NCBI GenBank assembly: GCA_030248215.1
Contig: JASANG010002556.1
Location: 1-64,000, forward strand
DNA: 64,000 bases
Reading direction: 5' to 3'
Origin: Enoplolaimus lenunculus
Taxonomy: Eukaryota > Nematoda > Enoplea > Enoplida > Thoracostomopsidae
Part shown: one piece after another, positions 1 through 14,059 of the stretch
Layout of the letters: every line of letters begins with the position of its first letter
Position numbering within the stretch: position 1 is the first letter of the stretch
The notes under the pieces: model-generated
Told to the model about the DNA's origin: nothing
Seen by the model: the letters and a program-made list of their open reading frames with translations, nothing else
Databases searched by the model: none
Translations under genes and position numbers: made by a program

Positions 1-1417
1 TAAGCTGTTTCTGGCAAAATCTGCTTCTTTTTCGCGTATGTATTACATTTTCCCGGAACTTATAATTGTCGTAAAGCTTTTCGGCCGCATGGCCCTCGTT
101 CAAAAGCAATAATCACCAAAACTAGGGAAAATCGGTAATTAGTTGTAAACGGGACTAACGGGCTTGTGTTTATTATTTTGCGTTGCGCCTTTCTTAGTTG
201 TTAGTAAAACGGATAAAACGTGTGTTATAAACCCGTACGAGCCATAGGAGTGTCTAAATTGTGTTAAAACTGTTCCAGGATCAACCCGAAACTAGACCAT
301 ACCCGCCTTCGGATCGGTCGAAAATTCCCGTTTTTGACCAGTCCAGACCTTACAAGCAATTCTGTTTGTTCCTTGTCGTTGGATAAATATATTAGGTCGC
401 GGCACATGGAGTACACCTCAATGAATACTGCACGTGCCTCAGAAGGCATGCGGATTAAGAACAATTTTAGAGGACTAGTGCAGTAGTACCAACAAAAATG
501 GCTTTAACACTCTTTCGTTCTTTCTTAATTCTAAAATAACCGACAACTTTCTCATCGGTAATCAATAGCTATGTAATTTAGAACAACAATAAAATTTGTT
601 TAAGTTTCAATCAAGTCATCTATATTTTTTGCAGGAACTTGGCTATAGTTTGATTTGTTAGCACAAATAGACAAATTTATTCAGCTAAATATGCGCATCC
701 CGTCTACAACTCTAGTATATAAAACTGTTGGCGTTGGTATTATAGTTGATGCAACCGACGTTACGCCATAAGTAACCAGCTAAAAATTGAATCTCTACGT
801 GGTACAGCTTGTTTGCAGTACCACATGAAAACTATTTTTTACGTTTACTTGTAACTGAAATGTGTAGTGTAAATGTATCACAAAGTCGTCTGATATCACG
901 ATCTAACCCTCTAGTAGTCGTTTATGAAAACAACACCAAATTGTGTAGCTAGTCATCAATATACATTAGGTATAACATACTTCAGTTCGTACAATTTGTC
1001 ATAGATTTGCTTATTAATGAGTTAGTTATTCAACTCTTAATCAGTTGGAATAATGTTATTTGATTTTTCAACGAACCATTTGGCTCATTTAACCTATTTT
1101 ATAATACTTCGCGATATTTGTGAAGAAGAAGAGGGGGTGAAGATGGAAGGCCCCTACTCCAGCACCTGTGCCGCTTACAGTGCCAGACTGAAGCAGAGTC
1201 AATTATCAGTGACAAAGAGCACGGACTAAAAGTTAAACATATAAGAAGCCAAGAGAAACAAGAAAAATACTTAGTGTTTGGCACTGCAAACCCCCACGCC
1301 TTCCTCCTTTAACCCACGTTGTTTGCGATGTAGCTTCCTGTCGATTCTGGAACAGTTTTCATGCAATTCTACACAATTCTACGACTCGTATGTGGTTATA
1401 AGACACTGTTTATCCGC
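1..1417. other. intergenic, no gene seen
   Basis: AT-rich sequence with only short, uncharacteristic open frames on either strand and no splice-flanked coding block I could recognise. No RNA gene or terminal-repeat element was found here. Confidence 0.5.
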
Positions 1418-1425
1418 TTTACTGG

Positions 1426-1922
1426 CAGGGATTGGAGTCTCAATAAAGAAGTTAAGACTGAGACTGAGACAGTCTCAAATTCATAAACGTATCCATTTAT
1501 GTGGCACAAAACAAGTGTGCTGTTGCACTCATATTAGTGATACTGGCTGGCTTAATATCGCAGAATTTGCCTGCGAGCCAAACTGATGTTTGAACATTTA
1601 CCGGCCAGTGTATATACTATATAGATTCACTACAGTTACCATGACCATTTACTGATAAATTAAGATCAACTATGCTCTAAAAATACGCAACTATTAAATT
1701 TACTTCGTTCAAACACATATAACAATGTTATGACATAGCATAAAATTTTCTTATAACAGTAATAAATATTAAAGCAATTTGCCACTGGCGCTCCTGGTTG
1801 ACATCAATAGCGGAGTCTCAGTTTCTAAACCTGAAACTTTTCAAAAGTGAGAGTGAGACTGAGACTACGTGAGTCTCAGGAATTTTCGAGACTTGAGAGT
1901 GAAACTGAGACTCCCATCCCTG
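1426..1922. mobile_element. hAT-type MITE, complete (497 bp)
   Basis: The ends are inverted repeats: the left starts CAGGGATTGGAGTCTCAA and the right ends TGAGACTCCCATCCCTG. The element is flanked by a perfect 8-bp direct repeat, TTTACTGG, at 1418-1425 and 1923-1930. A CAGGG terminus with an 8-bp target duplication is the hAT signature. Both flanks carry runs of GAGACT/AGTCTC. No transposase is encoded, so it is non-autonomous. A diverged relative lies at 36379-36749. The perfect target duplication suggests a fairly young insertion. Confidence 0.85.
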
Positions 1923-1930
1923 TTTACTGG

Positions 1931-2496
1931 CAAGTATCAAGTACAACACGCAAAATGATGAAACACATGCCGGATAGACCCATTTATGTCTATTACAGTT
2001 TTCCCAGACTTTCAACGGTAAAAAATCTTGTTCTAGGGCCGTGCAGCTGAAAAGTAATACACATATAGGTGAAAAGTCCCGGGGAACAGCAAGATTTTTG
2101 CGTGTGAATGTAGGATATATTGATAACCTAGGTTTTTAGGACGTGAAACCGTCGGTTCATGCGAACCTGAATCTGGACCGAACGGAAAAGAATTTGTATC
2201 CACGAATATCGACGTAGGCTTACCCCTAGATTTGCTAAAGCTCAGTCGACGCGGTATGGAATGATATCTTACTGGCAATGGCAAACGCACAACACCAATT
2301 ACCATACAAATTACTCTCTGCCACTTTAAATCTAGCTAAATTTACAGCAGAAAATTAGTTGTACGAAATCACAGAAAATTCCAGCCCAAGGCTGACCCAA
2401 ATTAAGCTACGGCAACTAAAAACTAACTCCAAACGAAAATAAACTTTAATGTTTTACTGTTGACAGATTTTATATAAAAGTGCGTAATAAATAAAA
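1931..2496. other. upstream flank of the ATRIP-like gene
   Basis: About 570 bp between the MITE and the first ATG of the ATRIP-like gene. It must hold that gene's promoter and 5' leader if the start is right. I see no clear TATA box or other named element. Confidence 0.35.
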
Positions 2497-5400
2497 ATGA
2501 ACTGCGAAAGTGATGATGAATTTGATGAAATGTTTTCACAAAAGGCGTTTATTGATGCTGTTGAAAAAGAAGAGGCAGCGTTAAATGTCAACCCAATGGT
2601 TAGAGAAACGTTTTGCAGTAACGTTATGAAAATTTATTGGTTGTTTTTGTGTCTTCTGCATTGGCGCTTACGTATATCGAGTCTGCCGACAGTTTTGCCT
2701 CTTAAGTATTATTTTACTTACAACAGGGTGCGACCGGTTATCCGAACGTTTGCATGTGTCCGTATACGTTCACAATTTTTATTCGGTTGCCACAACGCTG
2801 GAAAACGTGATTAAGATGACTAGAATTCTTTTTAGGTGTGTAACAGTATCTCAGTGCATTCCTCTTCATCCTAAGCCTACTGTATTTTATAGTACCCATG
2901 GTAAACTGGATGCCTTTAAATAAAATGGGTCAAACAAATGCTGCAACTGAGCGGAACGCTGCAAAAACGTAGAATAATGGAATAAAGTCGTTATTAATGT
3001 GTTCAAAATGCAGAGGAGTGGGATGTTAAGCTTTGCTAAATAAGCGCTGTGGATACCTTAGGCGTCAGAGTTATAGATGGGCACCGGATATCCGATATCC
3101 GGATATCCGCCGGATATCCGAAATGATTTTGTCTAAAAAAAATTTTTTGGAATAATTTGCATGGTTTCACCACCAAAGTAGCTGGAGCTGACGAAAAAAA
3201 TTCTGTATCCAAACCTCAGTCGGAATATTAAACCACATTCTTTCATAATTGTTCCATGATGATTTAAAATCTTTATTCATTAAGCAAAAATTGTAATAAT
3301 ATAAACCTCTACGGCCCTAAAAGTAACATGGGCCTGAGTTTCTGTAGATTTCGATATACGGCTGGGTTTCACACAGGTCTAGCTATATCCGAAAATTCAA
3401 TGCAACGCTAATTTACCCCTGTTGTTGTTGTAGCATCAGAGGCGTTCATCATCGTTCGTCTCAAGGCCCAAGTGATTAGCAACCTCGACCGGCCGGTTCC
3501 AGAGGTCCATCACTGTCAGCGTTGTTGGTCTTCCTGGACATCTGAATAAGTGGGGAACATTATGAGGGGTTTCGTTGCAGTCCGGGCAGCTATCCAGAAT
3601 GTCCGGGTTGATTCGCGCTAGGTAGTGGTTGGTTACTCGGCTCCAGCCTGATCGCAGCTGGGCGAGCACTGATCTGCTGTTTCTGGAAAGTGTTGTTTCT
3701 GTAACGCTGATGGCGGGCAGATAGCCACCGAAAATCACGTTCGGTTTGTATCCAGCCACGGCGTCTGCAACTGCGGTGCGATGTAGAACTTGTAGACCAC
3801 GTCTGTAGGCTTGCGCATCTAGAGTCACTCCAACCGGGAATCAAGCCGTTGTTGTCTTCTTGTAGAGATGTCACATCTAGTCGAATGTTGCGTGCTGGTT
3901 TATCCCGGGTCACGATGTTGTGGCAGGGGTGTTCAGGTTTGAAGCAGCTGAGCAGGTATTGTCGTGATAGCATGAGGTTGTGTTGTTTCACAGGAAGTAC
4001 TTAATATTCTTGGTTTATGTGATCCTGATTTGACATTAGCAGGCACACAGTGCTTGCGCGTAAGGCTGCGTTTTGACATGCCTGCAAGCGTGACCAGTGA
4101 CTATCCTTTAATTGTGTTGCCCAAATTGGTGCTGCATAATTGAGAACAGAACGACCGATTGCCTTGAAAGTGGTGACCAGGAGCTCCTTGTGTTGACCAC
4201 ATGTACTGCCGGATATGCATTTAAGTACATTGTTGCGTGCTTGTAGTTTCTGTCGGATGTGCGACGCATGGTCCTTGAAGGTTAGCATCGAATCGAAGAC
4301 TACTCCAAGTATTTTCAGGCGGTTCACGCTAGGGATCCGACGACCATTGATGGAGATGTTGAGCACTTGCTTGACCTCGGCTGACCACATAGTAAAGAGC
4401 GTTGCAGTGGATTTTTCTGCAGATAGCTGTAGGTCGCATGATTCGAGGAAGTCATTCAGTTGCTGGAAATAGGTATTCAATTTTTGGCAGAGCTTCGGAA
4501 TTTTGGGACCAGTAGCCAGTACAGTGCAATCATCAGCGTAGCTTACGATCGAAATGCCGAGTGGTGGGGCAGGCAGCTTTGAGATGTAATGGTTGAACAA
4601 CGCAGGTGAAAGTACCCCTCCTTGGGGTACACCTTGGGTGACCTTCCTTCCCTTGGACTTGGCGTTGCGAAACTCGCAGAACGATCTCCGACCACGCAGG
4701 CAGCTGAAGAGCCATCTTTTGACGAAGTCAGGGAGCGTTGAATCGAAGATATCTTGCAGAAGTTGGCCATGGCAGACAGTGTCGAAGGCCTTTGACAAAT
4801 CAAGGGCAACCAGGACAGTCCGATGAGCCGGCTTTGCTTGATTGAGGAAATCCGTTACTTGGGTGCTGACGGTGTGCAGGGCCGTGGTGGTGGAATGGCA
4901 TTTACGAAAAGCATGCTGATGCTGCACGGGTTTTAAGTGTGCATTGATGAGTGGCATGAGCAGGGCCTCGATTGTTTTGACAACCGGGCTGAGGAGCGTA
5001 ATGGGACGGTATGACTTGCCTTCACTCGCTGGCTTGCTAGGTTTTGGTAGAGGTATGATACGCCCAAGTTTCCATGCACTGGGAATCTTCATCGATCGGA
5101 TCGAAAGGTTGATAAGCATGGTTAAAAATGACCGACCCGCGAGGCCAAGTTTTTTAAGCATTAGCGAACATATGCCATCAGGGCCTAGGGCCTTGGAATT
5201 CTTGCTATCATGGACGACTTTGGCGACTTGGTCGACAGTAAACAAGGGTGCATCCATCGATAGCGTGCGTAGATGGCGTATGGTTGAGCGTGCAACATTC
5301 ATCATCATCATCATCATTTGCGTAACCCATAGGGTCATTTGCAGCTCGAAAAGTTCGTGATCGATCAAATCAATAACGCGAGTAACAACGATAAAGTTTC

Positions 5401-8400
5401 AGTCACTGGTTATCGGAGCCAATGACCTAGCAGACGTTCAGCGAAACAGGGGCACCAATCTTGAAGGAATCTGCATCACCCCGTGCAACATTGGCGGAGG
5501 TACTTGGTTGAATGAATTGCCGGATAAAATTGTTGGCACATTTTAAGGGGTCGGATGAAGATTGATTACCGAACGATATAGCTACGTTGTCACGGACTTG
5601 CTGTTGACCAGAAAGTGCTTTGACCGTTGACCAGTGCTTGTGGACACAGCTGCGTATATCACACCGTGCCAGGTGTTCTTTCCATTTGCTGCGTCTGTGC
5701 TCGTCGACCAGTTGGTGTATTGCTACGTTCATCTGATAGATGCGAGGGTTGGCAGGGTTCGCCTGACGTAGTTGATCACGCTAGTCTGCAAGCAGGGCTA
5801 CTGCAGCCAGGAAGTTGGGGCGGATTTTAGGAATGCGCCCGGCGGGGACAAATCGCTTACGAGCGTCAACAAGGATCTTGCAGAAAACGGCTTCGGCTGC
5901 TATCGCATCCACTGGGTCGGGAACTAGATTGAACTCTGCTTCAGTTTGTAGGGTGTCGTTTGCCCAATCAGCTTTGTTGAAATTTATATACGTACGGTTG
6001 CCGGATTGAGTAGTTTCGAGGGCCCTGGTGATTGATAGAACGATGGGCAAGTGGTCAGATGAGAGGGCCGTTACGACGCGACAGCTGGAGGTAACACGGG
6101 TTGAAACTTGCTCATTGATAACCGCAAATTGTGAAGCGTTTATTTCTTCAGCAAGGATATAGCCGCGAGTATCTGTACTGATGTTGGAGAACCATAAGTC
6201 ACTGCGCGTTCACATCCCCGAGTATTAAGCTATTGTCATGATGCAACAGATGTTTGATTGAAGCAGTGTATCCGGGTGGGCAGCTACTGCTAGGAGGGAT
6301 GTATACATTAGTTATAACAATTTCAGATCTGCCGGAGGTGATCGTAATACTGAGCTGTTCCATGGTGGAGTCGTTTCGGTTTTGAGGTGCTGGAGTGGCT
6401 GACAGCTTGTATTGAATTCTTTTGTGAATGAGGAATGCAAGCCCACCTCCAACAGTGGGATCGGTGCGATCTGCACGCACCAAGGCGAATTCACCACATC
6501 TGGCAAGCTTGGCCCTACTTGTTAGTTTGGTTTCTTGCAGGGCGGCGATGACGATGTCGTTGCGCGACATGAATGTTGCGACTTCTTCAATTTTGTTGCG
6601 TAAGCCGTTGCAATTATATTGCATAACGTTGATTGAGCAGGGGTGCTTTGAGCTTGGCAACATTGAGCAACGTAGTTAGATCTCCAGTCTTTGGTCTAAT
6701 TTACCCATGGGACGTTTTAGCGGTTTTATTAAACACAAAGTTTTTCTCAGTTAACACTTCGTGTATCCGAGAATGATGATGGCAAGTTTACTGAGAACAG
6801 TATGATATAGACTACAGATGAACACCGGATATTCGGTCCGGATAAGAAAAATGTCTCAGGACCCTACCTTACAATTTGTCCCCACTCCCCACATAAACTT
6901 TTTGCGATAAAATGATATGGTCGTTCATTACCTTACAATTTTTCCTCTCATAATGCTTTCGTTATAAAATAGGGTCCTGCCTTATAATTTTCCCGCTAAG
7001 AAAATTTTTTGGAGAAAATATTGCGTTTCAAAATATTTACCATCCCGCCCATTTAGAAATTTCTGGATCGGCTGCTGAAAGCACGACACCAGTAACATGG
7101 GATGATGTTTGTACGACTTAGCGTAAGTGTATTTCAATCTGGTTCTTTGTTCTTGGAACTAAAACGATTCAAGTATATATAGTTCGAGGGAAGGGTTATA
7201 TTCAATGGAATCTCTATTGCAGTGGTTTAAATAAGGCAAAGGACAAGCGAAATTAACTCAATTTTAAGTTGTCAACGCAAGTATTTATTTAGTAGTCTGT
7301 AGCAATTTTCTAAACTGAATACCCAGAACTATTGAGGTACTGTAGTGACTGACCCGAATAAGAGGGTGGACTGAGATTTATTTGACCTCTGCAGAGGGTA
7401 TCCCCTGTTATTCGGTTACGGTCTGTTATTTATTTTTATCCCGTCCTCCGCCACACTTCGTTACAGATATATCCGGTATTGTAACTAACACTTGAATTGA
7501 ATGTTTATTTGCCTTGTATCAAAAGCTTTAGCCATAATGCAAAACGTACTTTGAAAACTTAAGTACGCTTCAAAGTTTTGAACTCACCTTTATTTGGTTC
7601 TGGAGTGATTATGCGCTACACCTACAATTAGGAATAATTGACATTTATGGACTCTAATTAGGGTTTTGGGGACACTGTGCGCTTACGGACTCTTATTGAT
7701 TGGGACTCAAAATCAATTTGCTTGAGGGTCAGTGTACTTCCTTTAGAGAAACAAGTTAAAACAAGTGCTTAAGAAACGAAAATTGAGTTTCGGAAACTAA
7801 AAAAGCACAAAATCGAGTTCCGGATATCCGAAATAGAAAATTTCATTTCGGATATCCGGATATTCTTATATCCGGATAAATATCCGGATATCTGGATAGA
7901 TATCCGGCAAGAATTGCCGGATATCCGGATATGAAAATATATCCGATGCCCATCACTAGTCAGAGTACGACCGGATATTAATTTACCCGATACCGGAACC
8001 GGATATTAACCGGATATATCATCTAAACTTGTACGCTGTACTGAATTAGAATTAATTGTTACGTAGCTTGAACTTTTCATTTTCCCTTCAGCGTATCAAA
8101 AATGTATTTTCGTGACTTGCCCAAAAGAGATGTTACAGACGCTCAGATGTATAAAGAAGTTTTATGATGTTCGGGACCACCGTCGTAAATATCCAATATC
8201 CGATAGGTTTACCATATTCGGATATCAGTTTTTACCGGTTCCAGATATCGGGTCGCATCCGGCCCAGGCTACTGCAGGAAGAGTTGTTAACTACGTTCTG
8301 ATGTTTAAATTCCGTTTAGTAGTCGATTTGAATTAATTATCCAGCTCCGGCACGATATTAAAATATCCGGTCCGGCGTTTTCGTCATCCGGCCGAACCCT

Positions 8401-11400
8401 AATTTACAATCCCTATTCCGGTTCTTGTTCCTGTTCTTTCTGCAAACTGAGTTCCTGTTCCTGCTTCCTGCGAAATGTAATTTCTGTCGGAACCCAGTGT
8501 ATACCTTATAGATAAGCGTGTACCGGGCACGTAGTAACACCAAACCGTGTGATCTACAACCATTGCGTCCTACTCAGGGTTCTGTGCGGCTTTCAACGTC
8601 TCCAACAAAACAGCTCGAGCTTCTTAATTTAGATCACCAACGATGTGTTATTCAGGTCAGCGTTCAACTTATTTTCATTTTGTGTGGCGCCTTTGCATTG
8701 TAGCAAGGTTCAAAATGCTGGCCAATTTCATCCCTCTGTATTCTAATGTTCGCATCGGGGTTTTTTCATTTTTAATGTTCGTGTCGGGGTTTTTTAATTT
8801 TTTGTACTTGTGTTGTTAGATTAGTCAGAAAGTCTTACGGTATGCAATACAAACTTCGTGCTGAACCTAAGTTTGTGTAAGCACTGTGAGTAGATTTACG
8901 AAATTGCAACGTAGATTTTTATGGGATCTAGCTCTACGTATATTTTTAGATCGAAAGAATGGAAAAAGATATTGCTGATAAAACAAGCGAGGTTAATTAT
9001 CTTCGTGAACGTTGTCAGACGTTGCAAAAAGACCACACATCTGCTGCTTGCAATAGCCTTGAACAAATTCGCAAAGCTGAGAGGACTGCTGAAGATGTCA
9101 GGAAACAAAGCACTGAAATAATTAATCGTTTACAGGATGAATTGAAGTTCGAGGTACATATGTTCATATTTTTCTATTTATAATTGAGCACAAGCCAATT
9201 TAGTTAATGTGTCATAACAAGTTTGAACTCAGTGTTTTATGCAACGCGTCTTTGTGCACCTTCATAAATCACAAAGGCTTTTCAAATCACAAAGGCTTTT
9301 CAACTCATTCGCAATACTAAGCGCGTTTTAATTTGTTTTTGTCAGAAACTTGAGAAACAGAAAATTCAACTAAAACTGAAGACAGCAGAGACAACATTGG
9401 GACAGCGCGATTATAGAATATCGAATACATCGGTTGATTGCAATCAAGAAAGCGACGTAAAGCGTGCTCGTTTATCATCAGCTGACGAACGTTGCTCTTT
9501 CATTGATTTCCAGGATGCTTCCGGAAGTTATTTCCCGTGCAAGCAAGTTGAATTGAAAATAACAGTATTATATTTTGGTACAAAGCAATAAATTTGTACA
9601 AAATTGTCTATTTCATTATTATCGTTTGTACATAATGATAAGGTGGATAAACCAGTGACGTTTTGTAGCTGATTTATTGTGCCAAGTTAATCTAGTTACT
9701 AGTTACACGTATATAAGTATTTTTTAATTAGCGATAGGTTTTCATACAAACGAACTGATACATCTAAAGTGATTTGTCATAGTCATAGCTGCTGAAAACA
9801 TGTGAGATTTCATAATGTTATGTTCAATGGTATAGCTCAAAAGTTTCAAACCCTACTACGAAATGATGGCACATGTGTAGGTACAAAACACAGTTGAAAA
9901 TGTTGGTCCTTGTATCAAAGTTTGTTGTGATAAATTTATTTGTGTTTTAGAAAGGCATTTTATGACAAGAAACGAAAATTACATAGCGAATTTCTACAAA
10001 ACAGTAAGCAAACAGTCACCTCGGAGTCTACATGCTCACGTGATACTCAAACGTATGGTGTAGATTTAAACAGTGCTAAACGTCGTTATTGTTTAACTAA
10101 TAATTTGTTTTCAACAGGTATGCAAATAATGAGTTACAATGGTTGTACATTATGACATTGCTAATCTGGACCCATTATGGTTTTTTCCAATTCGTATCAA
10201 GTTGCATAAAGGTTAGAATGTAACCTAATGTTATGCAGTCAATAGAAGCATGTAAATTTTTAAGTATTACAATTTCAGAAAAAAGCTGTTACTTCCGAAC
10301 CTTGGTAGATTTGTCTTTTTCAAAACCTAATTGGAATTCGATTTTCCAAAATGTAATACTTGATACCTGCACTGTTCTTCAGATTTTCACGAAATATATC
10401 ATGTGTTTAGTTCCAATACTGGTTTAGGAGCAAATTGCAAAGTGCCGTTACCGATTGTTGTTAAACTAGCGTATCGGTGCACCTGTTGCAAACTTTTTGG
10501 ACGTGCTGAATATGTAGTAGCTAGCTATTCCGTTGTCTGTTTTGGCTGTTTATAAACAATTATTAATTATTTCGAACTCAAATCAAATTGTTTTTAGCCT
10601 TAATAATAAGTGAAATAATTTAAAAAGTTCTAATTTAGCTTATACCATTTAAACTAATAAGCTAACTATCATTTATCTGTTATGGACGTTTATGAACAAT
10701 TTATTGAGATTCCTCGCACCCAAAAAAAATTCTTGCGAAATTCAATTCTTTTGTAGCCGTAATAATCTTCGAAATAATTTAAAAGTCCTTATTTCGACTT
10801 AGCTAAGCTAACTTACTGATTAGTAAGTAGCTATGCACTCATCTACTTAAATTCTTAACCGTTAAATGCAGATTCTTCCCTCCCAAAAACCCTTTTAGCA
10901 CTCAGGGTCCGACATGAATTTTTGGTGGAATTCCAGCAAAAATTTTATTCTTGCTCTTGTTCTGGCGCTCAGAGATGAAGGAACCGAAAGTTGTACGGTT
11001 TTGTCACAAATTATCAAAAGAATAAGTATAATAATAGAAAATTTACGTTTAAAAATTTTGCTGAAGCTAAACTCCTTTAAACAACTTGCGTTTCGTCTGC
11101 ACATTCCTCGTATTTTAAAGTATTCGACGCATGTTGTTGTATAATTTGGCAACTTGGCTACTGAAATCGAAAAAAGTCGACGAATGCCAAATTTTAGTTT
11201 GAATAGTCGTCAGTTTGTATGTAATATCGGTGCTGCTATATATTTGCAATTTCAATTCTTGCAAAAATGAATTCCTGTTTCTGCTTTCTTTAAAATGTAG
11301 TTCCTGCTGGAACCTGTATGGTGACATAATGTAAAAAATGAATAATGTAAAAAGTCCTTACTTATTATAACCAATTATTTTAATTAGCATGTAGCTAATA

Positions 11401-14010
11401 AACGTCTTATAATTTTAAACCCCAATGTTAAGGTGCGATCGGGTATTTGGTTCCGGTTTATTATCCTGCAAAAAACTGATAATATGTGGTTCCGGTATTC
11501 GGTATAAATACACGGATACTTAGTATTTACGGTTGCGGTGCAAAATTCCATAAAATTGCTTTTCACAAGTAAATATATTTAACTTTTTGCCTCGATTGCA
11601 TTTCCGGGTAAGTCAGCAAGCACAAAATTTCTACACTACACTGAGGTAAAAAATGGAAAATCTAAGCCAACGATTAATTTTGATGCAGTAAATTAATACT
11701 TTTGCGTGATTTGAATACTTCCAACAGCGCACAATAGATGCCATATCCGGAAAAATCCGGTTCTGCTATAAAATTCACTATCTTGTTCCGGTCACCTTTC
11801 ACGTGGGCGACGAATAACATAATATAATAATATGTAACATATGTGTAAGGCTTTTAGAATTTGCCTTAAACTCATACTCATCTGGACTTAAGACAGTGTT
11901 TCGGCGCATGCTTTGCGCATTTTAGCTTGCAAGTCACCAGATTTTGCTGAACACAATTTTAACGACGCTGTTATATCCGAGGAAGCTCGAAACGCAGATG
12001 CGATTCAATTTATAGATAATTTGGCGGCACCTTCTCAGAGCTATCATCATAACGGTGTCATCACTAAATCTGGCGGGTAAAGACATAGATAATCATAACT
12101 AGGCATAATTGAGATATTATTTTTAGAAACGTTTTGGAAATATTGCCAGACATTCATTGGTATAAAAATCTTGACTTAAATCTTGACTTACTAAAGTTAG
12201 CGAACCCAGAAACTGTTCAGACTAGACCCAATAGCATTGTTAGTCAATAGAACGCGAAATACACGCTAGCTGAAATAAATGTGCCGGCAAATTTGATTTT
12301 GAGATTTTTTAGTTTAGCGTTGCAAAATTGGTCTTATTTTTTCGATGTATCTTTGCTGTGAATTCTCGTTCTCAGCTCTGTATTTAAGATTTCCATTGCG
12401 GCAGCCATTTGTTTTTACGTTGGCGACTCCTGGATCGAGATCTTCATTTAGTCCGCTCATGTTTAGCACAGCTACTGCAATTAGTGGCAAAAAGTTTCGA
12501 CATCATGTTCGGGTATCGTCTGTTGAGGTAATTTGTTTGTTTCTAGACATTGTGTTCAAGACACAATTTTTATCTGAATCTTTCTTTTTGAGTAATTGCT
12601 ACATGCAGCTTTATTTGTGTTTATTTAAGAATAATTGTTCTTTTTGCATTTAAGGTTAATGTTTCTGATGTTTCTGTTTAAGATATATTTTAGGGCGATT
12701 GATACCACTTGATTTAAATAATACACAATAAGCATGTGTCAATGGATTTTAAATAGATGTTATTTTATTTGCGTGTTAACATGTCTGTTTTATTTTCAGG
12801 CTTGCGATGAAGCAATCAGCATTTTAGCTACTTATGTTGAATGCGTAGAATCCTTTTTTAGTACTTTTAAAACCATTTCGAGAACAGATCTGGGTGAAGA
12901 AAATTCTACATTGATACATTTGTCACATAATTCAGCGGAGAACGGGTTTGGCTCGACATCATGGTACGCAGTTTGAAGCTTGGGTAGTGGCGATTGTTAT
13001 TCTTTGTTATTTATGCGTCGTTCACAATAAAAAATTCGTTTTGCCACGGAAAATTCTAGAAGGTAATGTTAACACGTGTCAGTTTTCGAAATTGTATTGG
13101 ATTAATTCTACTTTAGCTAAAAATTGCGTTAACCTTGCTCTAACACGGTCACAGCCCTGTCCTATTACGTGGCAGAGAGCATTTCGTAGCACGCGTTAGG
13201 GTAAGACTAACGCATTTTTTTGATAATTTTTAATTTTGACACGTGTTTACCCTACCTTCTGTTTTCGGTGGCAAAATAATTTTTTTGTGTGAACGATGCA
13301 TTATCACCTAAGTGATTTTGTTTTATCAGTGTTTATTTAACGCGTGCAAAACTTTCTATTTTTTTAATTTGGAGCTACATATAGATAATGCTAAAATTAA
13401 AAATCCCTAATATATATAATTTGAATGATATTTTGCAAAATACGCTTCGCTTGTCACCTCTGGTTGTCAATATTCAACTTTTATTGTATACCGTTCATCA
13501 AACACCATCGTTTATATAGTGTGCTCCGGATAAATTTTAGGTTAACCTTGATATGCATGATAGAAATTTGCAATAGGAAAGGTTGTGGCTCATTAATCAT
13601 AAGTATATAGAGTGGCTTAATTTTATGCTCAATTAAATTCCAGTTGTCTTTTATTTATTATTGTATTTCGCATGTTAAGCATTTGTTTACTGTTGTATAT
13701 TCAGGTATAATAATTTGAGCAACAGCAAACGATTCGATTGCACTTCAACAATACTGAAATGCCAGAATATGACACCGCGTGTAGTGAACGTACTAAAATC
13801 ATTATATTCTCATATTCTGCATAATTCACAAATTATACCAGATCTTCTGGCTCAATCTCGTGAAGAAAAGAAGATTAACAGGGTGATTATGGTGTTAATT
13901 TATGAGCGCTTAATTATTAAAGTAAAATGAGGAATCAAACTTGTTTAACGCTTGTTGTGAAACCTCGGGAGTATTGATTTTAACCTGCAGTGCTTCAACA
14001 TCTGGAACAC

Positions 14011-14059
<49 letters not shown>

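Larger units (their letters stand above)
3072..7958. mobile_element. non-autonomous hAT element, copy A, interrupted by a LINE
   Basis: Termini are TATAGATGGGCACCGGATAT at the left and, read inverted, TAGTGATGGGCATCGGATAT at the right. The 8-bp direct repeat GTCAGAGT flanks the element at 3064-3071 and 7959-7966. The TAG-GATGGGC terminus with 8-bp duplication is typical of hAT transposons. Both ends carry clusters of the palindromic motif ATATCCGGATAT. Without the LINE at 3419-6695 the element is about 1.6 kb and has no transposase ORF. Related copies: 28751-30004 (inverted), 45724-47655 and 53067-55028. It sits in intron 1 of the ATRIP-like gene. Confidence 0.8.

Noticed and set aside
4215-5360. 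Plus-strand frames at 4215-4472, 4593-4826 and 4944-5360
   Set aside because: Shadows of the minus-strand LINE reverse transcriptase, which carries the YADD and flanking motifs.
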